64,000 nucleotides of DNA from Clostridia bacterium (GCA_910575245.1 CAJTEN010000022.1:24122-88121), one strand, 5' to 3'; positions 34,057 through 44,468 are shown, counted from the first letter of the stretch. Notes: generated by a model not told the origin, from the sequence alone. Made by a program: numbers and translations.

Positions 34057-37000
34057 ATGTTTGACGCAAAAATGACAGTTCCCAAGGCATCGCTTCACCG
34101 TATGGAATTCGAGCATGATAACTGCGGAATCGGCGCCTGCGTGAACATCAAGGGGACAAAGAGCCGTGAAATCGTGGAAAATGCGCTTAAGATCGTGGAA
34201 AACTTAGAGCACAGAGCCGGTAAGGATGCGGAGGGTAAGACAGGAGACGGTGTCGGCATCCTGACGCAGATGCCTCATAAGTTCATGATGAAAGTGACGA
34301 AGCAGCTTGGCATTGAGATCGGCGGGGAGAGAGAGTATGGTGTGGGTATGTTCTTCTTTCCGCAGGATGAGCTGCAGCGCAATCAGTCGAAGAAGATGTT
34401 CGAAATCATTGCACAGAAAGAAGGACTGCAGTTCTTAGGCTGGCGTGAAGTGCCTACTGTACCGACAGTGCTGGGGCATAAGGCGGTAGAATGTATGCCT
34501 TGTATCATGCAGGCTTTTATCATGAAACCTGCTGGTGTGGCAAAGGGGTTGGATTTTGACAGGAAACTTTATATTTTGAGGAGGACTTTTGAACAGTCCA
34601 CGGATGTGACTTATGTGGTCAGTCTGTCCAGCAGAACGATCGTATATAAGGGAATGTTCCTGGTAGGACAGCTGAGAACCTTTTTCTCCGATCTGCAGGA
34701 TCAGGACTATGAGTCTGCGATTGCCGTGGTGCACTCCCGCTTCTCCACCAACACGAATCCCAGCTGGGAGCGTGCCCATCCGAACCGGTTTATTGTGCAC
34801 AATGGCGAGATCAATACGATTCGTGGCAATGCGGATAAGATGCTGGCGCGTGAGGAGAATATGGAATCCGATCATCTGCAGGGACAGATGCATAAGATTC
34901 TGCCCGCCATCAGCGCTTCCGGTTCTGACTCCGCGATGTTGGACAATACGTTGGAATTCCTTGTGATGAGTGGTATGCCGTTGCCGCTTGCGGTGATGAT
35001 CACAATTCCGGAGCCATGGGAGAATAACCAGACCATGACGCAGAAGAAGAAGGATTTCTACCAATATTATGCGACGATGATGGAGCCCTGGGACGGACCG
35101 GCTTCGATTCTGTTTTCAGACGGAGATATCATGGGAGCCGTACTTGACCGGAACGGTCTACGTCCTTCCCGTTATCTGATCACGGACGATGATACGCTGA
35201 TTCTGTCCTCCGAAGTGGGTGTACTTAATATTGATCCATCCAGGATCTTGGTGAAGGAGAGATTGCATCCGGGTAAGATGCTTCTGGTGGATACCGTACA
35301 GGGAAGAGTCATTGACGATGATGAGGTGAAAGAGAAATATGCCTCTGCACGTCCTTACGGAGAGTGGCTTGACAGCCGGTTGGTGGCGTTGAAGGATTTG
35401 AAGATACCCAACCAGCGTGTACCGGAATTCGGCAATGAGGAACGGCAGCGCATGCAGAAGGCGTTCGGCTATACCTATGAAGAACTGAAGACCAGTATTC
35501 TGCCGATGGCAAAGAACGGAGCGGAGGCTATAGCGGCCATGGGAGTTGACACGCCCATTCCGGTATTGTCCAGGGCGCACCATCCGCTGTTCCATTATTT
35601 CAAACAGCTTTTTGCCCAGGTTACCAATCCGCCCATCGATGCGATCCGTGAGGAGGTAGTTACTTCTACCACGGTCTATCTGGGTAAGGATGGCAATTTG
35701 CTAGAGGAAATGCCTGAAAACTGTAACATGCTTAAAGTACATAACCCGATTCTGACCAACACGGATTTATTAAAGATCAAAACCATGAAGTCCGAAGGGT
35801 TTAAGGCAGAGGTGGTACCGATTACCTATTATAAGAATACCAGTCTGGAGAAAGCGATTGACAGGCTGTTCGTGGAAGTGGACAGAGCCTATCGCGACGG
35901 CGTCAATATACTGATCCTGTCTGACAGAGGGGTAGATGAGAACAGGGTGGCGATTCCTTCGCTGTTAGCCGTCTCCGCGCTGCAGCAGCATCTGGTAAGC
36001 ACGAAGAAGAGAACAAGCGTGGATATCATCTTAGAGTCTGCGGAGCCCCGGGAGGTGCATCACTTCGCGACGCTGCTTGGCTTCGGTGCTTCTGCAGTCA
36101 ATCCTTACCTGGCACAGGAGAGCATCAAGGAGCTGATTGAAAACCACATGCTGGATAAGGATTACTATGCGGCGGTCAACGACTATAATGATGCGATTCT
36201 GCATGGCATCGTCAAGATTGCTTCCAAGATGGGAATTTCTACGATACAGTCCTATCAGGGTTCCAAGATCTTTGAGGCGATCGGTATCGATAAGGAAGTG
36301 ATCAACAAGTATTTTACGAATACGGTGTGCCGCGTGGGCGGTATTACCTTAAAAGATATCGAGAAAGAGGCGGACACCTTGCATTCCATGGCTTTTGACC
36401 CACTTGGTCTATCGACGGATCTGACGCTGGATAGCCCGGGACATCACCAGATGCGCAGCGGCGCGGATGAACACCTCTACAATCCGGAAACCATTCATCT
36501 GCTGCAGGAGTCAACAAGACGTAGTGATTATGACATCTTCAAACAATATACTGCGGCGGTCAACAAGGAAGAGAGTATCAGGAATCTCCGCGGCCTGATG
36601 GATTTCAATTATGCGAAGAAACCCGTGCCGATTGAGGAGGTGGAGCCGGTTGACACGATTGTCACAAGATTTAAGACCGGCGCTATGTCCTATGGATCGA
36701 TTTCCAAGGAGGCTCATGAGACGATGGCTATTGCCATGAACCGGCTGCACGGTAAGTCCAACTCCGGTGAAGGCGGGGAGGACGATGATAGACTGACTGT
36801 GGGAGCGGATGGCCTAAACCGCTGCTCTGCCATCAAGCAGGTTGCCTCCGGACGGTTCGGTGTGACCAGCAAATATCTGAACAGCGCACAGGAGATACAG
36901 ATCAAGATGGCACAGGGAGCAAAACCCGGCGAGGGCGGACATCTGCCGGGTGGTAAAGTCTACCCGTGGATTGCTAAGACGAGGCATTCAACGCCCGGCG

Positions 37001-38604
37001 TGGGACTGATTTCTCCGCCGCCGCACCATGATATCTATTCGATTGAAGATCTGGCACAACTGATCTATGACTTGAAGAATGCCAACAGGAGGGCACGTAT
37101 CTCCGTGAAACTGGTATCCGAAGCCGGTGTGGGAACTGTGGCGGCCGGTGTTGCCAAGGCAGGCGCCCAGGTGATTCTGGTTTCCGGTTATGACGGCGGT
37201 ACGGGAGCGGCGCCCAGGAATTCCATTCACAATGCGGGGCTTCCCTGGGAGCTGGGGTTGGCAGAGACTCATCAGACACTGATACAGAATGGTCTGCGGA
37301 AGAAGGTGCGTATCGAGACAGACGGCAAGCTGATGAGCGGACGGGATGTGGCGATTGCAGCAATCCTCGGCGCGGAAGAATTCGGTTTTGCGACAGCGCC
37401 TCTTGTGACCATGGGATGTGTCATGATGCGGGTGTGCAATCTGGATACCTGCCCTGTGGGCGTAGCAACACAGAATCCGGAGCTGCGTAAGCGCTTTACG
37501 GGAAAACCGGAATATGTGGAAAATTTCATGAGATTTATTGCCCAGGAACTGAGGGAATATATGGCGAAGCTGGGCGTGCGTACGGTGGATGAACTGGTGG
37601 GCAGGACGGATCTTCTGAAGGTAAAGGAGAATCTGACAGACCGTCAGAAACAGATAGATTTAAGTTTGATACTGCGCAATCCTTACGAGGGAAGCAAGGA
37701 AAAATGTATTTTTGACCCGAAGCAGGTATATGATTTCGGATTGGAGAAGACGCTGGATGAGAGAGTACTGTTAAAGCAGTTGTCGAAGGCACTGGAGACA
37801 GGGCAGAAGAGAAGCATCGCCGTGGATGTGAACAATACGGACCGTACCTTCGGCACGATCTTCGGTTCCGAGATTACCAGACGGTTTGGCGATACGCTGG
37901 ATGAGGACAGTTACCATATTCTGTGCAGCGGTTCCGGCGGGCAGAGTTTCGGCGCTTTTATTCCGAAGGGACTCACACTGGAACTGGTGGGAGATTCCAA
38001 CGATTATTTTGGCAAAGGACTTTCCGGCGGCAAGCTGATCGTATACCCGCCGAGAGGATCCCGGTTTAAGCAGGATGAGAATATCATTATCGGTAACGTG
38101 GCACTGTATGGGGCGACATCCGGGAAGGCCTTCATTAACGGCGTGGCGGGCGAGCGCTTCTGTGTACGGAACTCCGGAGCCGTTGCGGTGGTCGAGGGCG
38201 TGGGTGATCATGGCTGTGAATACATGACAGGCGGACGTGTCGTAGTGATGGGTTCCGTGGGCAAGAACTTCGCGGCAGGCATGAGCGGCGGTATCGCTTA
38301 TGTACTGGATGAGCATAACGACTTGTATACCAAGACCAATAAGGAAATGGTTTCTTCCTATGAGATTACGTCCAAATACGATGTGTTGGAATTGAAAGAG
38401 ATGATCAAGGAACATGTGGCCTGTACGAATTCTGACAAAGGGAAGGAGATTCTGGATCATTTCGGGGAGTATCTGCCGAAATTCAAGAAGATTATTCCGC
38501 ACGATTATGAGAGGATGCTGAAGCTGATCGTGCAGATGGAAGAGAAGGGGCTGAGTGCGGAGCAGGCACAGATTGAGGCGTTCTATGCGGAAAGGAAAGG
38601 GTAG
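34057..38604 (+). CDS. gltB: Glutamate synthase large subunit
   Basis: The 1515-residue enzyme makes two glutamates from glutamine and 2-oxoglutarate. The order is the class II glutaminase domain with catalytic Cys23 (NCGIGA, preceded by a 22-residue propeptide that should be cleaved), then the central domain, then the FMN-binding synthase domain, with YDGGTGAAPRNSIHNAGLP (two parts), and a [3Fe-4S] cluster motif CVMMRVCNLDTC. The C-terminal GXGXG beta-helix ends it. gltD follows 31 bp later. The GAGGAG site is well placed. The leader carries a promoter, a terminator and repeats, suggesting control by attenuation. Confidence 0.97.
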   Translation: MFDAKMTVPKASLHRMEFEHDNCGIGACVNIKGTKSREIVENALKIVENLEHRAGKDAEGKTGDGVGILTQMPHKFMMKVTKQLGIEIGGEREYGVGMFFFPQDELQRNQSKKMFEIIAQKEGLQFLGWREVPTVPTVLGHKAVECMPCIMQAFIMKPAGVAKGLDFDRKLYILRRTFEQSTDVTYVVSLSSRTIVYKGMFLVGQLRTFFSDLQDQDYESAIAVVHSRFSTNTNPSWERAHPNRFIVHNGEINTIRGNADKMLAREENMESDHLQGQMHKILPAISASGSDSAMLDNTLEFLVMSGMPLPLAVMITIPEPWENNQTMTQKKKDFYQYYATMMEPWDGPASILFSDGDIMGAVLDRNGLRPSRYLITDDDTLILSSEVGVLNIDPSRILVKERLHPGKMLLVDTVQGRVIDDDEVKEKYASARPYGEWLDSRLVALKDLKIPNQRVPEFGNEERQRMQKAFGYTYEELKTSILPMAKNGAEAIAAMGVDTPIPVLSRAHHPLFHYFKQLFAQVTNPPIDAIREEVVTSTTVYLGKDGNLLEEMPENCNMLKVHNPILTNTDLLKIKTMKSEGFKAEVVPITYYKNTSLEKAIDRLFVEVDRAYRDGVNILILSDRGVDENRVAIPSLLAVSALQQHLVSTKKRTSVDIILESAEPREVHHFATLLGFGASAVNPYLAQESIKELIENHMLDKDYYAAVNDYNDAILHGIVKIASKMGISTIQSYQGSKIFEAIGIDKEVINKYFTNTVCRVGGITLKDIEKEADTLHSMAFDPLGLSTDLTLDSPGHHQMRSGADEHLYNPETIHLLQESTRRSDYDIFKQYTAAVNKEESIRNLRGLMDFNYAKKPVPIEEVEPVDTIVTRFKTGAMSYGSISKEAHETMAIAMNRLHGKSNSGEGGEDDDRLTVGADGLNRCSAIKQVASGRFGVTSKYLNSAQEIQIKMAQGAKPGEGGHLPGGKVYPWIAKTRHSTPGVGLISPPPHHDIYSIEDLAQLIYDLKNANRRARISVKLVSEAGVGTVAAGVAKAGAQVILVSGYDGGTGAAPRNSIHNAGLPWELGLAETHQTLIQNGLRKKVRIETDGKLMSGRDVAIAAILGAEEFGFATAPLVTMGCVMMRVCNLDTCPVGVATQNPELRKRFTGKPEYVENFMRFIAQELREYMAKLGVRTVDELVGRTDLLKVKENLTDRQKQIDLSLILRNPYEGSKEKCIFDPKQVYDFGLEKTLDERVLLKQLSKALETGQKRSIAVDVNNTDRTFGTIFGSEITRRFGDTLDEDSYHILCSGSGGQSFGAFIPKGLTLELVGDSNDYFGKGLSGGKLIVYPPRGSRFKQDENIIIGNVALYGATSGKAFINGVAGERFCVRNSGAVAVVEGVGDHGCEYMTGGRVVVMGSVGKNFAAGMSGGIAYVLDEHNDLYTKTNKEMVSSYEITSKYDVLELKEMIKEHVACTNSDKGKEILDHFGEYLPKFKKIIPHDYERMLKLIVQMEEKGLSAEQAQIEAFYAERKG

Positions 38605-38635
38605 GATTCAAGAAATAGGATAAGGAGATAATATC

Positions 38636-40129
38636 ATGGGAAAACCAACCGGATTTATGGAATATGAGCGCAGGGTTTCGAAGGATGTCAGTCCGAAACA
38701 GCGGATAAAGAATTTCAGGGAGTTTCATGAACATTTGACGATGGAGGAGCAGCAGATTCAGGGGGCACGGTGTATGGACTGCGGGGTGCCGTTCTGTCAG
38801 GCGGGGATGACGCTTAGCGGGATGACTTCGGGGTGTCCGTTGCACAATCTGATTCCGGAGTGGAATGATCTGGTCTATATGGGTAACTGGGAAGAGGCAT
38901 ACAAGCGTCTTCACAAGACGAACAACTTCCCGGAATTTACATCCAGGGTGTGTCCTGCCTTATGCGAAGCGGCTTGTACCTGTGGTCTGCATGATGACCC
39001 AGTCTCCACGAAGGAGAATGAATATGCTATCATTGAGAATGCTTACGAAAAAGGATATGCGGCGCCAAAGCCGCCCAAGGTACGGACTGGCAAGAAGGTG
39101 GCAGTAGTGGGCAGCGGACCTTCGGGTCTGGCAGTGGCGGATATGCTGAACAAGAGGGGGCACAGTGTGACGGTGTTCGAGCGCTCCGACAGAGTCGGCG
39201 GCCTTTTGATGTATGGTATTCCGAATATGAAGCTGGAGAAGCATGTCATTGACAGGAAAATCAAAGTTATGGAGGCGGAGGGAGTGACCTTCGTGACAGG
39301 GGCGGATGTTGGTAAAAATACGAAAGCGGAGAAGTTGTTGAAAGAATATGACCGTGTGGTGCTCTGCTGCGGTTCTTCCCAGCCCAGGGATATCAATGTG
39401 CCCGGAAGAGATGCCAAAGGGATATATTATGCGGTAGATTTTCTGACCAGAAATACAAAGAGTCTGCTGGATTCTGATTTTCAGGATAAACAGTACGTGG
39501 ATACGAAGGATAAGCATGTGGTGATCATTGGCGGTGGGGACACCGGAAATGATTGTGTGGGTACCGTGATCCGCCACGGTGCGAAATCCGTGACGCAGAT
39601 CGAGATGATGCCCAAGGCACCTGACAAACGTGCAGGGAACAATCCCTGGCCGCAGTGGCCTAGGATATGCAAGACAGATTACGGCCAGGAAGAAGCGATT
39701 GCCGTATACGGTCATGACCCGCGTATCTATGAGGCTACCGTCAAGGAGTTCGTGAAGGATAAGAATGGAAACCTGAAAGCGGTAAAGATTGTATCGCTGA
39801 CCTGGGAGAAAGATTCTGAGACAGGACGGATGGCGATGAAGGAGGTGCCAGGATCCGAGAAGACGCTGGAGGCGCAGATCGTCTTGATTGCGGCAGGATT
39901 CCTGGGCAGCCAGAAGTACGTGACGGATGCCTTCAAAGTAGCGCTGGACGGCAGGACGAATGTAAAGACAGAGGATGGCCGGTTTGCTACCAGCGCCGAT
40001 AAGGTATTTGCTGCTGGTGATATGCATACGGGACAATCCCTGGTAGTGAAGGCAATACGGCAGGGCAGAGAGTGTGCGAGAGAAGTGGATGAGAGTCTGA
40101 TGGGATATAGTAATATGTATATCCAGTGA
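38636..40129 (+). CDS. gltD: Glutamate synthase small subunit
   Basis: The 497-residue flavoprotein passes electrons from NAD(P)H to the large subunit. N-terminal cysteines for two [4Fe-4S] clusters are present (ARCMDCGVPFCQ; GCPLHNLIPEW; CPALCEAACTCGL). An FAD-binding GSGPSGLAVADML and an NAD(P)H-binding IGGGDTGNDCVG follow, with the C-terminal AAGDMHTGQSLVV flavin site. It is co-transcribed with gltB and ends at a terminator. Confidence 0.97.
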   Translation: MGKPTGFMEYERRVSKDVSPKQRIKNFREFHEHLTMEEQQIQGARCMDCGVPFCQAGMTLSGMTSGCPLHNLIPEWNDLVYMGNWEEAYKRLHKTNNFPEFTSRVCPALCEAACTCGLHDDPVSTKENEYAIIENAYEKGYAAPKPPKVRTGKKVAVVGSGPSGLAVADMLNKRGHSVTVFERSDRVGGLLMYGIPNMKLEKHVIDRKIKVMEAEGVTFVTGADVGKNTKAEKLLKEYDRVVLCCGSSQPRDINVPGRDAKGIYYAVDFLTRNTKSLLDSDFQDKQYVDTKDKHVVIIGGGDTGNDCVGTVIRHGAKSVTQIEMMPKAPDKRAGNNPWPQWPRICKTDYGQEEAIAVYGHDPRIYEATVKEFVKDKNGNLKAVKIVSLTWEKDSETGRMAMKEVPGSEKTLEAQIVLIAAGFLGSQKYVTDAFKVALDGRTNVKTEDGRFATSADKVFAAGDMHTGQSLVVKAIRQGRECAREVDESLMGYSNMYIQ

Positions 40130-40209
40130 AAAGATGAAAAGTATCCAGATGCAAAAATATATTCCCTCATGGAAAAGGTCAGCTTCGGAAAAAGAATAGA
40201 AAAATGATA

Positions 40210-40247
40210 AAACCTTGTGGTTGTTTCGGCAACTACAGGTTTTTTCT
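40210..40247 (+). terminator. gltBD terminator
   Basis: AAACCTTGTGGTTG pairs with CAACTACAGGTTT around TTTCGG, followed by a T-rich tail. The rest of the 40130-40485 spacer holds no gene that I can see. Confidence 0.7.
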
Positions 40248-40485
40248 TTCTTTTTCAGGAGAAAGAAAAAGAAGAGGAGACAGAGACTTGCAGCTTATAT
40301 CTATACTTTTGGAAATAGTATATCAGTAGACAGTCAGGAGGATTTTGGCAAAAATGGAGATTGAAAGAACCTGCAAATGTACTTGTATATATAAGGCTGC
40401 TGTTTTAAAATTGAAGTTGAGAAGACGGAAATCATATAGATAATTTGCTCAAATCACAATAAGGAGCGAGGAAAGGAGCGTTATT

Positions 40486-41244
40486 TTGGCAAGCGTATAT
40501 GACAGGGCGGATATTTATGATCTGCTTGAGGATGAGGACAGGTACAGTATGTACAGAAAGCATTGGGAGAAAGTGTTTCGGGAGAGACAGGTGGAGACGC
40601 TTCTGGATGTGAGCATTGGCTCGGGAAATGTTACATTGCCGGCTGCGGATTTGGGAATCCGATTATCCGGTTCCGACTTAAGCGAAACGATGCTGAAACG
40701 ATGCAGGGAGAAGGCGGAAGCTAGGAAACTTTCGGTAGATCTTAAGTGCTGTGATTTCCGGACCGCGGCAGACCATTTCCCGGAGAAATTCGATTGTGTT
40801 GCCAGTACAGGGAACTCTTTGCCTTATGTGAGCAATGAGGATGTGTTAAAGACGTTGGAGCAGATGGATTCTTTGGTAAAATCAGGCGGTTACCTGTATT
40901 TTGACGTAAGAAACTGGGATAAGATCCTGAGGGAGCGGAACAGGTTTTATCTGTATCATCCTTTTTTTGACGGCGATACGAGAATCAATTTTATTCAGGT
41001 ATGGGATTACCATGAAGACGATACGATGACGTTTCACCTGCTTTATACTTTTGAGAAGGATAACAGAATTTTCCAGAAGGAAAAATTCGAGGAGCATTAT
41101 ATTCCGGTGAAAAGGGAGATACTGCTTGACAAAGTGCGAAGGATGGGTTACAAAGATATTTCGGTTATGAATTTTCCGTCGGTCATTGAGAATATTGACA
41201 TTGAAACGACGGACTGGTATTGTGTGATAGCGCAGAAAGGATGA
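40486..41244 (+). CDS. Class I SAM-dependent methyltransferase
   Basis: The 252-residue protein has the Rossmann methyltransferase core: LLDVSIGSGNVTLPAADLG (motif I), GSDLSETMLKRCREKA (motif II) and CVASTGNSLPYVSN (motif IV). YLYFDVRNWD follows. This subgroup includes glycine/sarcosine and small-molecule methyltransferases; the substrate is unknown. It starts with TTG at 40486 behind AGGAG. The next gene begins just after it, but the proteins are functionally unrelated. Confidence 0.85.
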   Translation: MASVYDRADIYDLLEDEDRYSMYRKHWEKVFRERQVETLLDVSIGSGNVTLPAADLGIRLSGSDLSETMLKRCREKAEARKLSVDLKCCDFRTAADHFPEKFDCVASTGNSLPYVSNEDVLKTLEQMDSLVKSGGYLYFDVRNWDKILRERNRFYLYHPFFDGDTRINFIQVWDYHEDDTMTFHLLYTFEKDNRIFQKEKFEEHYIPVKREILLDKVRRMGYKDISVMNFPSVIENIDIETTDWYCVIAQKG

Positions 41245-41291
41245 TTTCAGGCCAGAATACCATATGCTTGCACCAAGGTGGAAAGAAAATT

Positions 41292-42077
41292 ATGAAAGGA
41301 ATGAGGAAGATTATGAAAAGAAAAATGATCTGTCTGGCTGCCATCGTTTTGCTTGTCGTTGTGGCGGCGGGCTGCGGACAGGGGCAAAACGCAACAGAGG
41401 AAAAGCAGGAGAACCGGGAGGAAACCGGAAGTGTGCAGGGGGAAGCAAATCAGGAAGAAGCTGATACACCGAAAGAGGATGCTGATTCGGCAAATCAGGA
41501 GTTGACCGATAGTGTGCAGGCGGAAGGCACAGAGGAGGAGGCTCTTTTGTCCGGCATACATTATGTGAATATTCACATTAAGGATAAGGGAACAATCCAG
41601 GTAGAACTTGATGCAGACGCTGCGCCGGTAACAGTAACGAATTTTGTGAAGCTGGTGAAAGAGGGATTCTATGATGGATTGACTTTTCACCGTATCATAA
41701 AGGACTTCATGATGCAGGGCGGTGATCCTACGGGAACAGGAATGGGAAGCGCGGATCAGACAATCATCGGGGAATTTGCGAGTAACGGTGTGGACAATCC
41801 CATCTCTCATACAAGGGGAACCATTTCCATGGCGCGTTCAGGGCAGCCGGACAGTGCAAGCTGCCAGTTTTTCATCATGCATCAGGACGGCACCTATCTT
41901 GACGGGGATTATGCAGCTTTCGGGCATGTAACCGAAGGCATGGACATTGTGGATGATATCTGTGAGAATACCACAGGACAGGATGCGAATGGGGTGGTTC
42001 CGGAGGATAACAGACCGGTCATCGAAAAGATTGAATATTCCGGAAGCAATAGCGAATCTGAGATACCAGGGGAATAA
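41292..42077 (+). CDS. Cyclophilin-type peptidyl-prolyl isomerase lipoprotein
   Basis: The protein has a lipoprotein signal (LLVVVAAGC), an acidic Glu/Gln-rich linker of about 70 residues, then a short-form cyclophilin domain. This includes VTVTNFVKLVKEGFYDGLTFHRII (in two parts), FMMQGGDPTGTG and SCQFFIMHQD. It catalyses prolyl isomerisation during folding of exported proteins on the outer face of the membrane. I start it at 41292; an ATG at 41313 is also possible. It is followed 2 bp later by a WYL regulator, so the two are co-transcribed. Confidence 0.92.
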   Translation: MKGMRKIMKRKMICLAAIVLLVVVAAGCGQGQNATEEKQENREETGSVQGEANQEEADTPKEDADSANQELTDSVQAEGTEEEALLSGIHYVNIHIKDKGTIQVELDADAAPVTVTNFVKLVKEGFYDGLTFHRIIKDFMMQGGDPTGTGMGSADQTIIGEFASNGVDNPISHTRGTISMARSGQPDSASCQFFIMHQDGTYLDGDYAAFGHVTEGMDIVDDICENTTGQDANGVVPEDNRPVIEKIEYSGSNSESEIPGE

Positions 42078-42079
42078 GG

Positions 42080-43015
42080 ATGTTAAACCGATTACTTGGA
42101 ATCGTATATCTTCTATTAAATAAGAAGACAGTGACGGCAAAGGAGCTGGCAGAACGCTTTGAGGTATCCGTCCGTACTATTTATCGGGATGTGGAGAATC
42201 TGAGTATGGCAGGCATTCCGATCTATACAAGAAAGGGCAAAAACGGCGGCATCAGCTTAATGAGTCAGTTTGTGCTCAACAAGATGCTGGTGACGAAGGA
42301 GGAGCAGGATCAGATTCTGGCGGCTCTTGCCAGCCTTCAGGAAACCGGTGCATTGAAAGAAAAGGAAACCATGTCAAAGCTGACAGATTTCTTTATGGCC
42401 GAGCCTACAAACTGGGTAGCCATTGACTTTTCGGATTGGAGCGGAAGAAGGCAGGAATTATTTGAAAAAGTAAGAGCGGCGATTCTTTCTCACAGAGTCC
42501 TCGCATTTGATTATTATGGACAAAGCGGAAGCATGACACGTCGTGTGGCAGAGCCGCTGCAGTTACTGTTTAAAGAATATACATGGTATTTGCGTGCCTT
42601 CTGCCGGGACAGGGAGGATATGCGGCTGTTTAAATTGCTGCGGATGAAACGGGTGGAAGTGACGGATGAGATCTTTTCGCCGCGTAGGCACAAAGAAGTG
42701 GCTATAGGGACTAAGCTATGTCCCAAAGCGGATCCTTTGGCCGACGGTGGGCAGGAGGGTTTCCGGCTTACGATGCTGACGCTTCTGATAGACAAAAGCG
42801 AGGCCTTCCGCGTTTACGACCGTTTTGAGGAAGAAGAAATCACAGTGCTGGAAAACGGTGATTTTCTCATTCATGTGGAATATCTCATGGACGAATGGGT
42901 ATATGGAGTGATTTTCTCCTTCGGAGCCGCAGCAGAGGTTTTGGAGCCTGAGGCGGTGAAGCAGGAAGTATTAAGACGGCTTAAGAAAATGCAGCTAAGA
43001 TATGAGATGGAGTGA
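42080..43015 (+). CDS. HTH/WYL-domain transcriptional regulator (YafY-like)
   Basis: The 311-residue protein has an N-terminal helix-turn-helix (VTAKELAERFEVSVRTIYRDVENL) and a WYL domain (about residues 135-220) with HRVLAFDYYG and EYTWYLRAFCRDREDMRLFKLLRM in segments. WYL domains sense ligands, often nucleic acid or nucleotides, and switch the regulator. It lies 2 bp behind the cyclophilin gene. The target is not evident. Confidence 0.88.
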   Translation: MLNRLLGIVYLLLNKKTVTAKELAERFEVSVRTIYRDVENLSMAGIPIYTRKGKNGGISLMSQFVLNKMLVTKEEQDQILAALASLQETGALKEKETMSKLTDFFMAEPTNWVAIDFSDWSGRRQELFEKVRAAILSHRVLAFDYYGQSGSMTRRVAEPLQLLFKEYTWYLRAFCRDREDMRLFKLLRMKRVEVTDEIFSPRRHKEVAIGTKLCPKADPLADGGQEGFRLTMLTLLIDKSEAFRVYDRFEEEEITVLENGDFLIHVEYLMDEWVYGVIFSFGAAAEVLEPEAVKQEVLRRLKKMQLRYEME

Positions 43016-43227
43016 TGGGTGATTACCTTACCATAAGGAACCTTATTCATTGCGAATGAGATATTTTAAAAATTTCTATAATATGACATGCTTGTGTCAT
43101 ATTAAGTCTGTTATAGTAATCCTACAAGTGGAAGGGACCGCGGCCCTTCTTCTTGCAAACAATTCGTGTACGGTCTTGTTCCATGAGACAGTATAGGAAA
43201 ATAAGAGATAAGACGGAGGATTACAAA

Positions 43228-43497
43228 ATGGATCAGAAGATTTGTCAAAGTTGTGGAATGCCCATGCAGGAGGAACAGTACGGAACCAATGCGGATGGCA
43301 GCAGGAATGATACTTATTGCTGCTATTGCTATAAAGACGGAGCGTTTGTGCAAAACTGTACGATGGAGGAAATGGCAGATTTTTGCGCACCCTTTGAAGT
43401 AGAGGGCGGACGCAGCAAAACAGTTGAGGAAGCCAAAGCAGGGCTGATGGCATATTTCCCGACTCTTTTAAGATGGAAAGAAAGCCAGGGCATGTAA
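43228..43497 (+). CDS. Putative zinc-ribbon protein
   Basis: The 89-residue protein starts MDQKICQSCGMPM and has CCYCYKDGAF, giving a CxxC...CxxC zinc ribbon typical of the PF12674-type 'putative zinc ribbon' family. The C-terminal half (MEEMADFCAPF, YFPTLLRWKE) is helical. Family members often sit beside, or are fused to, effector domains of diverse kind. I start it at 43228 behind GGAGG. It ends one base before the glycosylase gene, so the two are translationally coupled. Confidence 0.8.
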   Translation: MDQKICQSCGMPMQEEQYGTNADGSRNDTYCCYCYKDGAFVQNCTMEEMADFCAPFEVEGGRSKTVEEAKAGLMAYFPTLLRWKESQGM

Positions 43498-43498
43498 G

Positions 43499-44320
43499 AT
43501 GATAGAGATACCTGAGTCGATAACAATTGCTAAACAATTAAATGATACGGTACGGGGCAGAGAGATCAGGGAAGTGGAGACAGAGCACACCGGACATTCT
43601 TTTGCATGGTATCATGGTGATCCTGCCGCTTATGCCAGGCAGATGGAAGGAAGAAGGATCGGCACGGCAGCCGGGATCGGGAGCATGGTGGAGACTGAGT
43701 TAGGGGAGATCAGCTTTGTGGTGGGAGACGGAACCAATATTCGTTATTATGCTCCGGGGCGGAAGCTGCCGGAGCGGTACCAAATGCGGATTACCTTAGA
43801 GGATGAAAGCTCCCTGATTTACACAGTTGCAATGTATGGCTCCTTATTTCTGATCGACCCTGATACTTATGATAATCCGTATTACCTGGCGGCGAAGGCA
43901 AAACCGCTTCCGGTGACGGAAGAGTTTGACTATGAATATTTTAAAAAGTTAAGAGAAGACGTGTCAGGCAGGAATTCCGTCAAGGAGTTCCTGGCAACCA
44001 AACAGAGGATTCCGGGATTGGGGAATGGCGTGCTTCAGGATATTTTGCTGGAAGCAGGGCTGCATCCTAAGAGAAAGCTGAATACGCTTATGGAACAGGA
44101 CTGGAAAAGAATGTATGAGTCAGTGAAAAAGATTCTGTCTCAGATGTTGGAGGCGGGCGGCAGGAATACGGAGAAGGATCTGTTCGGCAATCCGGGAAGC
44201 TATCAGACCAAACTCAGCAAGAAGACGGTCAAAGGCCCCTGCCCATATTGCGGTAATCTGATAGAGAAAATGAACTATCTGGGTGGGACGGTATATTTCT
44301 GCCCATATTGCCAGGAATAA
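43499..44320 (+). CDS. Fpg/Nei-family DNA glycosylase
   Basis: The 273-residue protein matches formamidopyrimidine-DNA glycosylase / endonuclease VIII in length and layout. The N-terminus MIEIPE keeps the Pro and Glu used for catalysis after Met removal (the usual start is MPELPE, so Ile replaces the catalytic Pro2 position here). The helix-two-turn-helix has IPGLGNGVLQDILLEAGLHP and the C-terminal zinc finger has CPYCGNLIEKMNYLGGT...CPYCQ. It removes oxidised bases if active. The altered N-terminal residue makes the activity uncertain. Confidence 0.85.
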   Translation: MIEIPESITIAKQLNDTVRGREIREVETEHTGHSFAWYHGDPAAYARQMEGRRIGTAAGIGSMVETELGEISFVVGDGTNIRYYAPGRKLPERYQMRITLEDESSLIYTVAMYGSLFLIDPDTYDNPYYLAAKAKPLPVTEEFDYEYFKKLREDVSGRNSVKEFLATKQRIPGLGNGVLQDILLEAGLHPKRKLNTLMEQDWKRMYESVKKILSQMLEAGGRNTEKDLFGNPGSYQTKLSKKTVKGPCPYCGNLIEKMNYLGGTVYFCPYCQE

Positions 44321-44468
44321 TAGAATTCGATTTGATTTTTATCCGGAAGTAAACAGGAACCGGAAAAAAGGAAGAGACCGGTTATATTGTAATAAGCATG
44401 TCTTAACGGTATAATTAAGAGAAAATGCCGGAAAGTTCAGGATGTCCGGAGAAAAGGGGAAAACAGGT

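Noticed and set aside
38960..40036. 358-codon open frame antisense to gltD
   Set aside because: It mirrors a strongly conserved gene and its translation is not protein-like.
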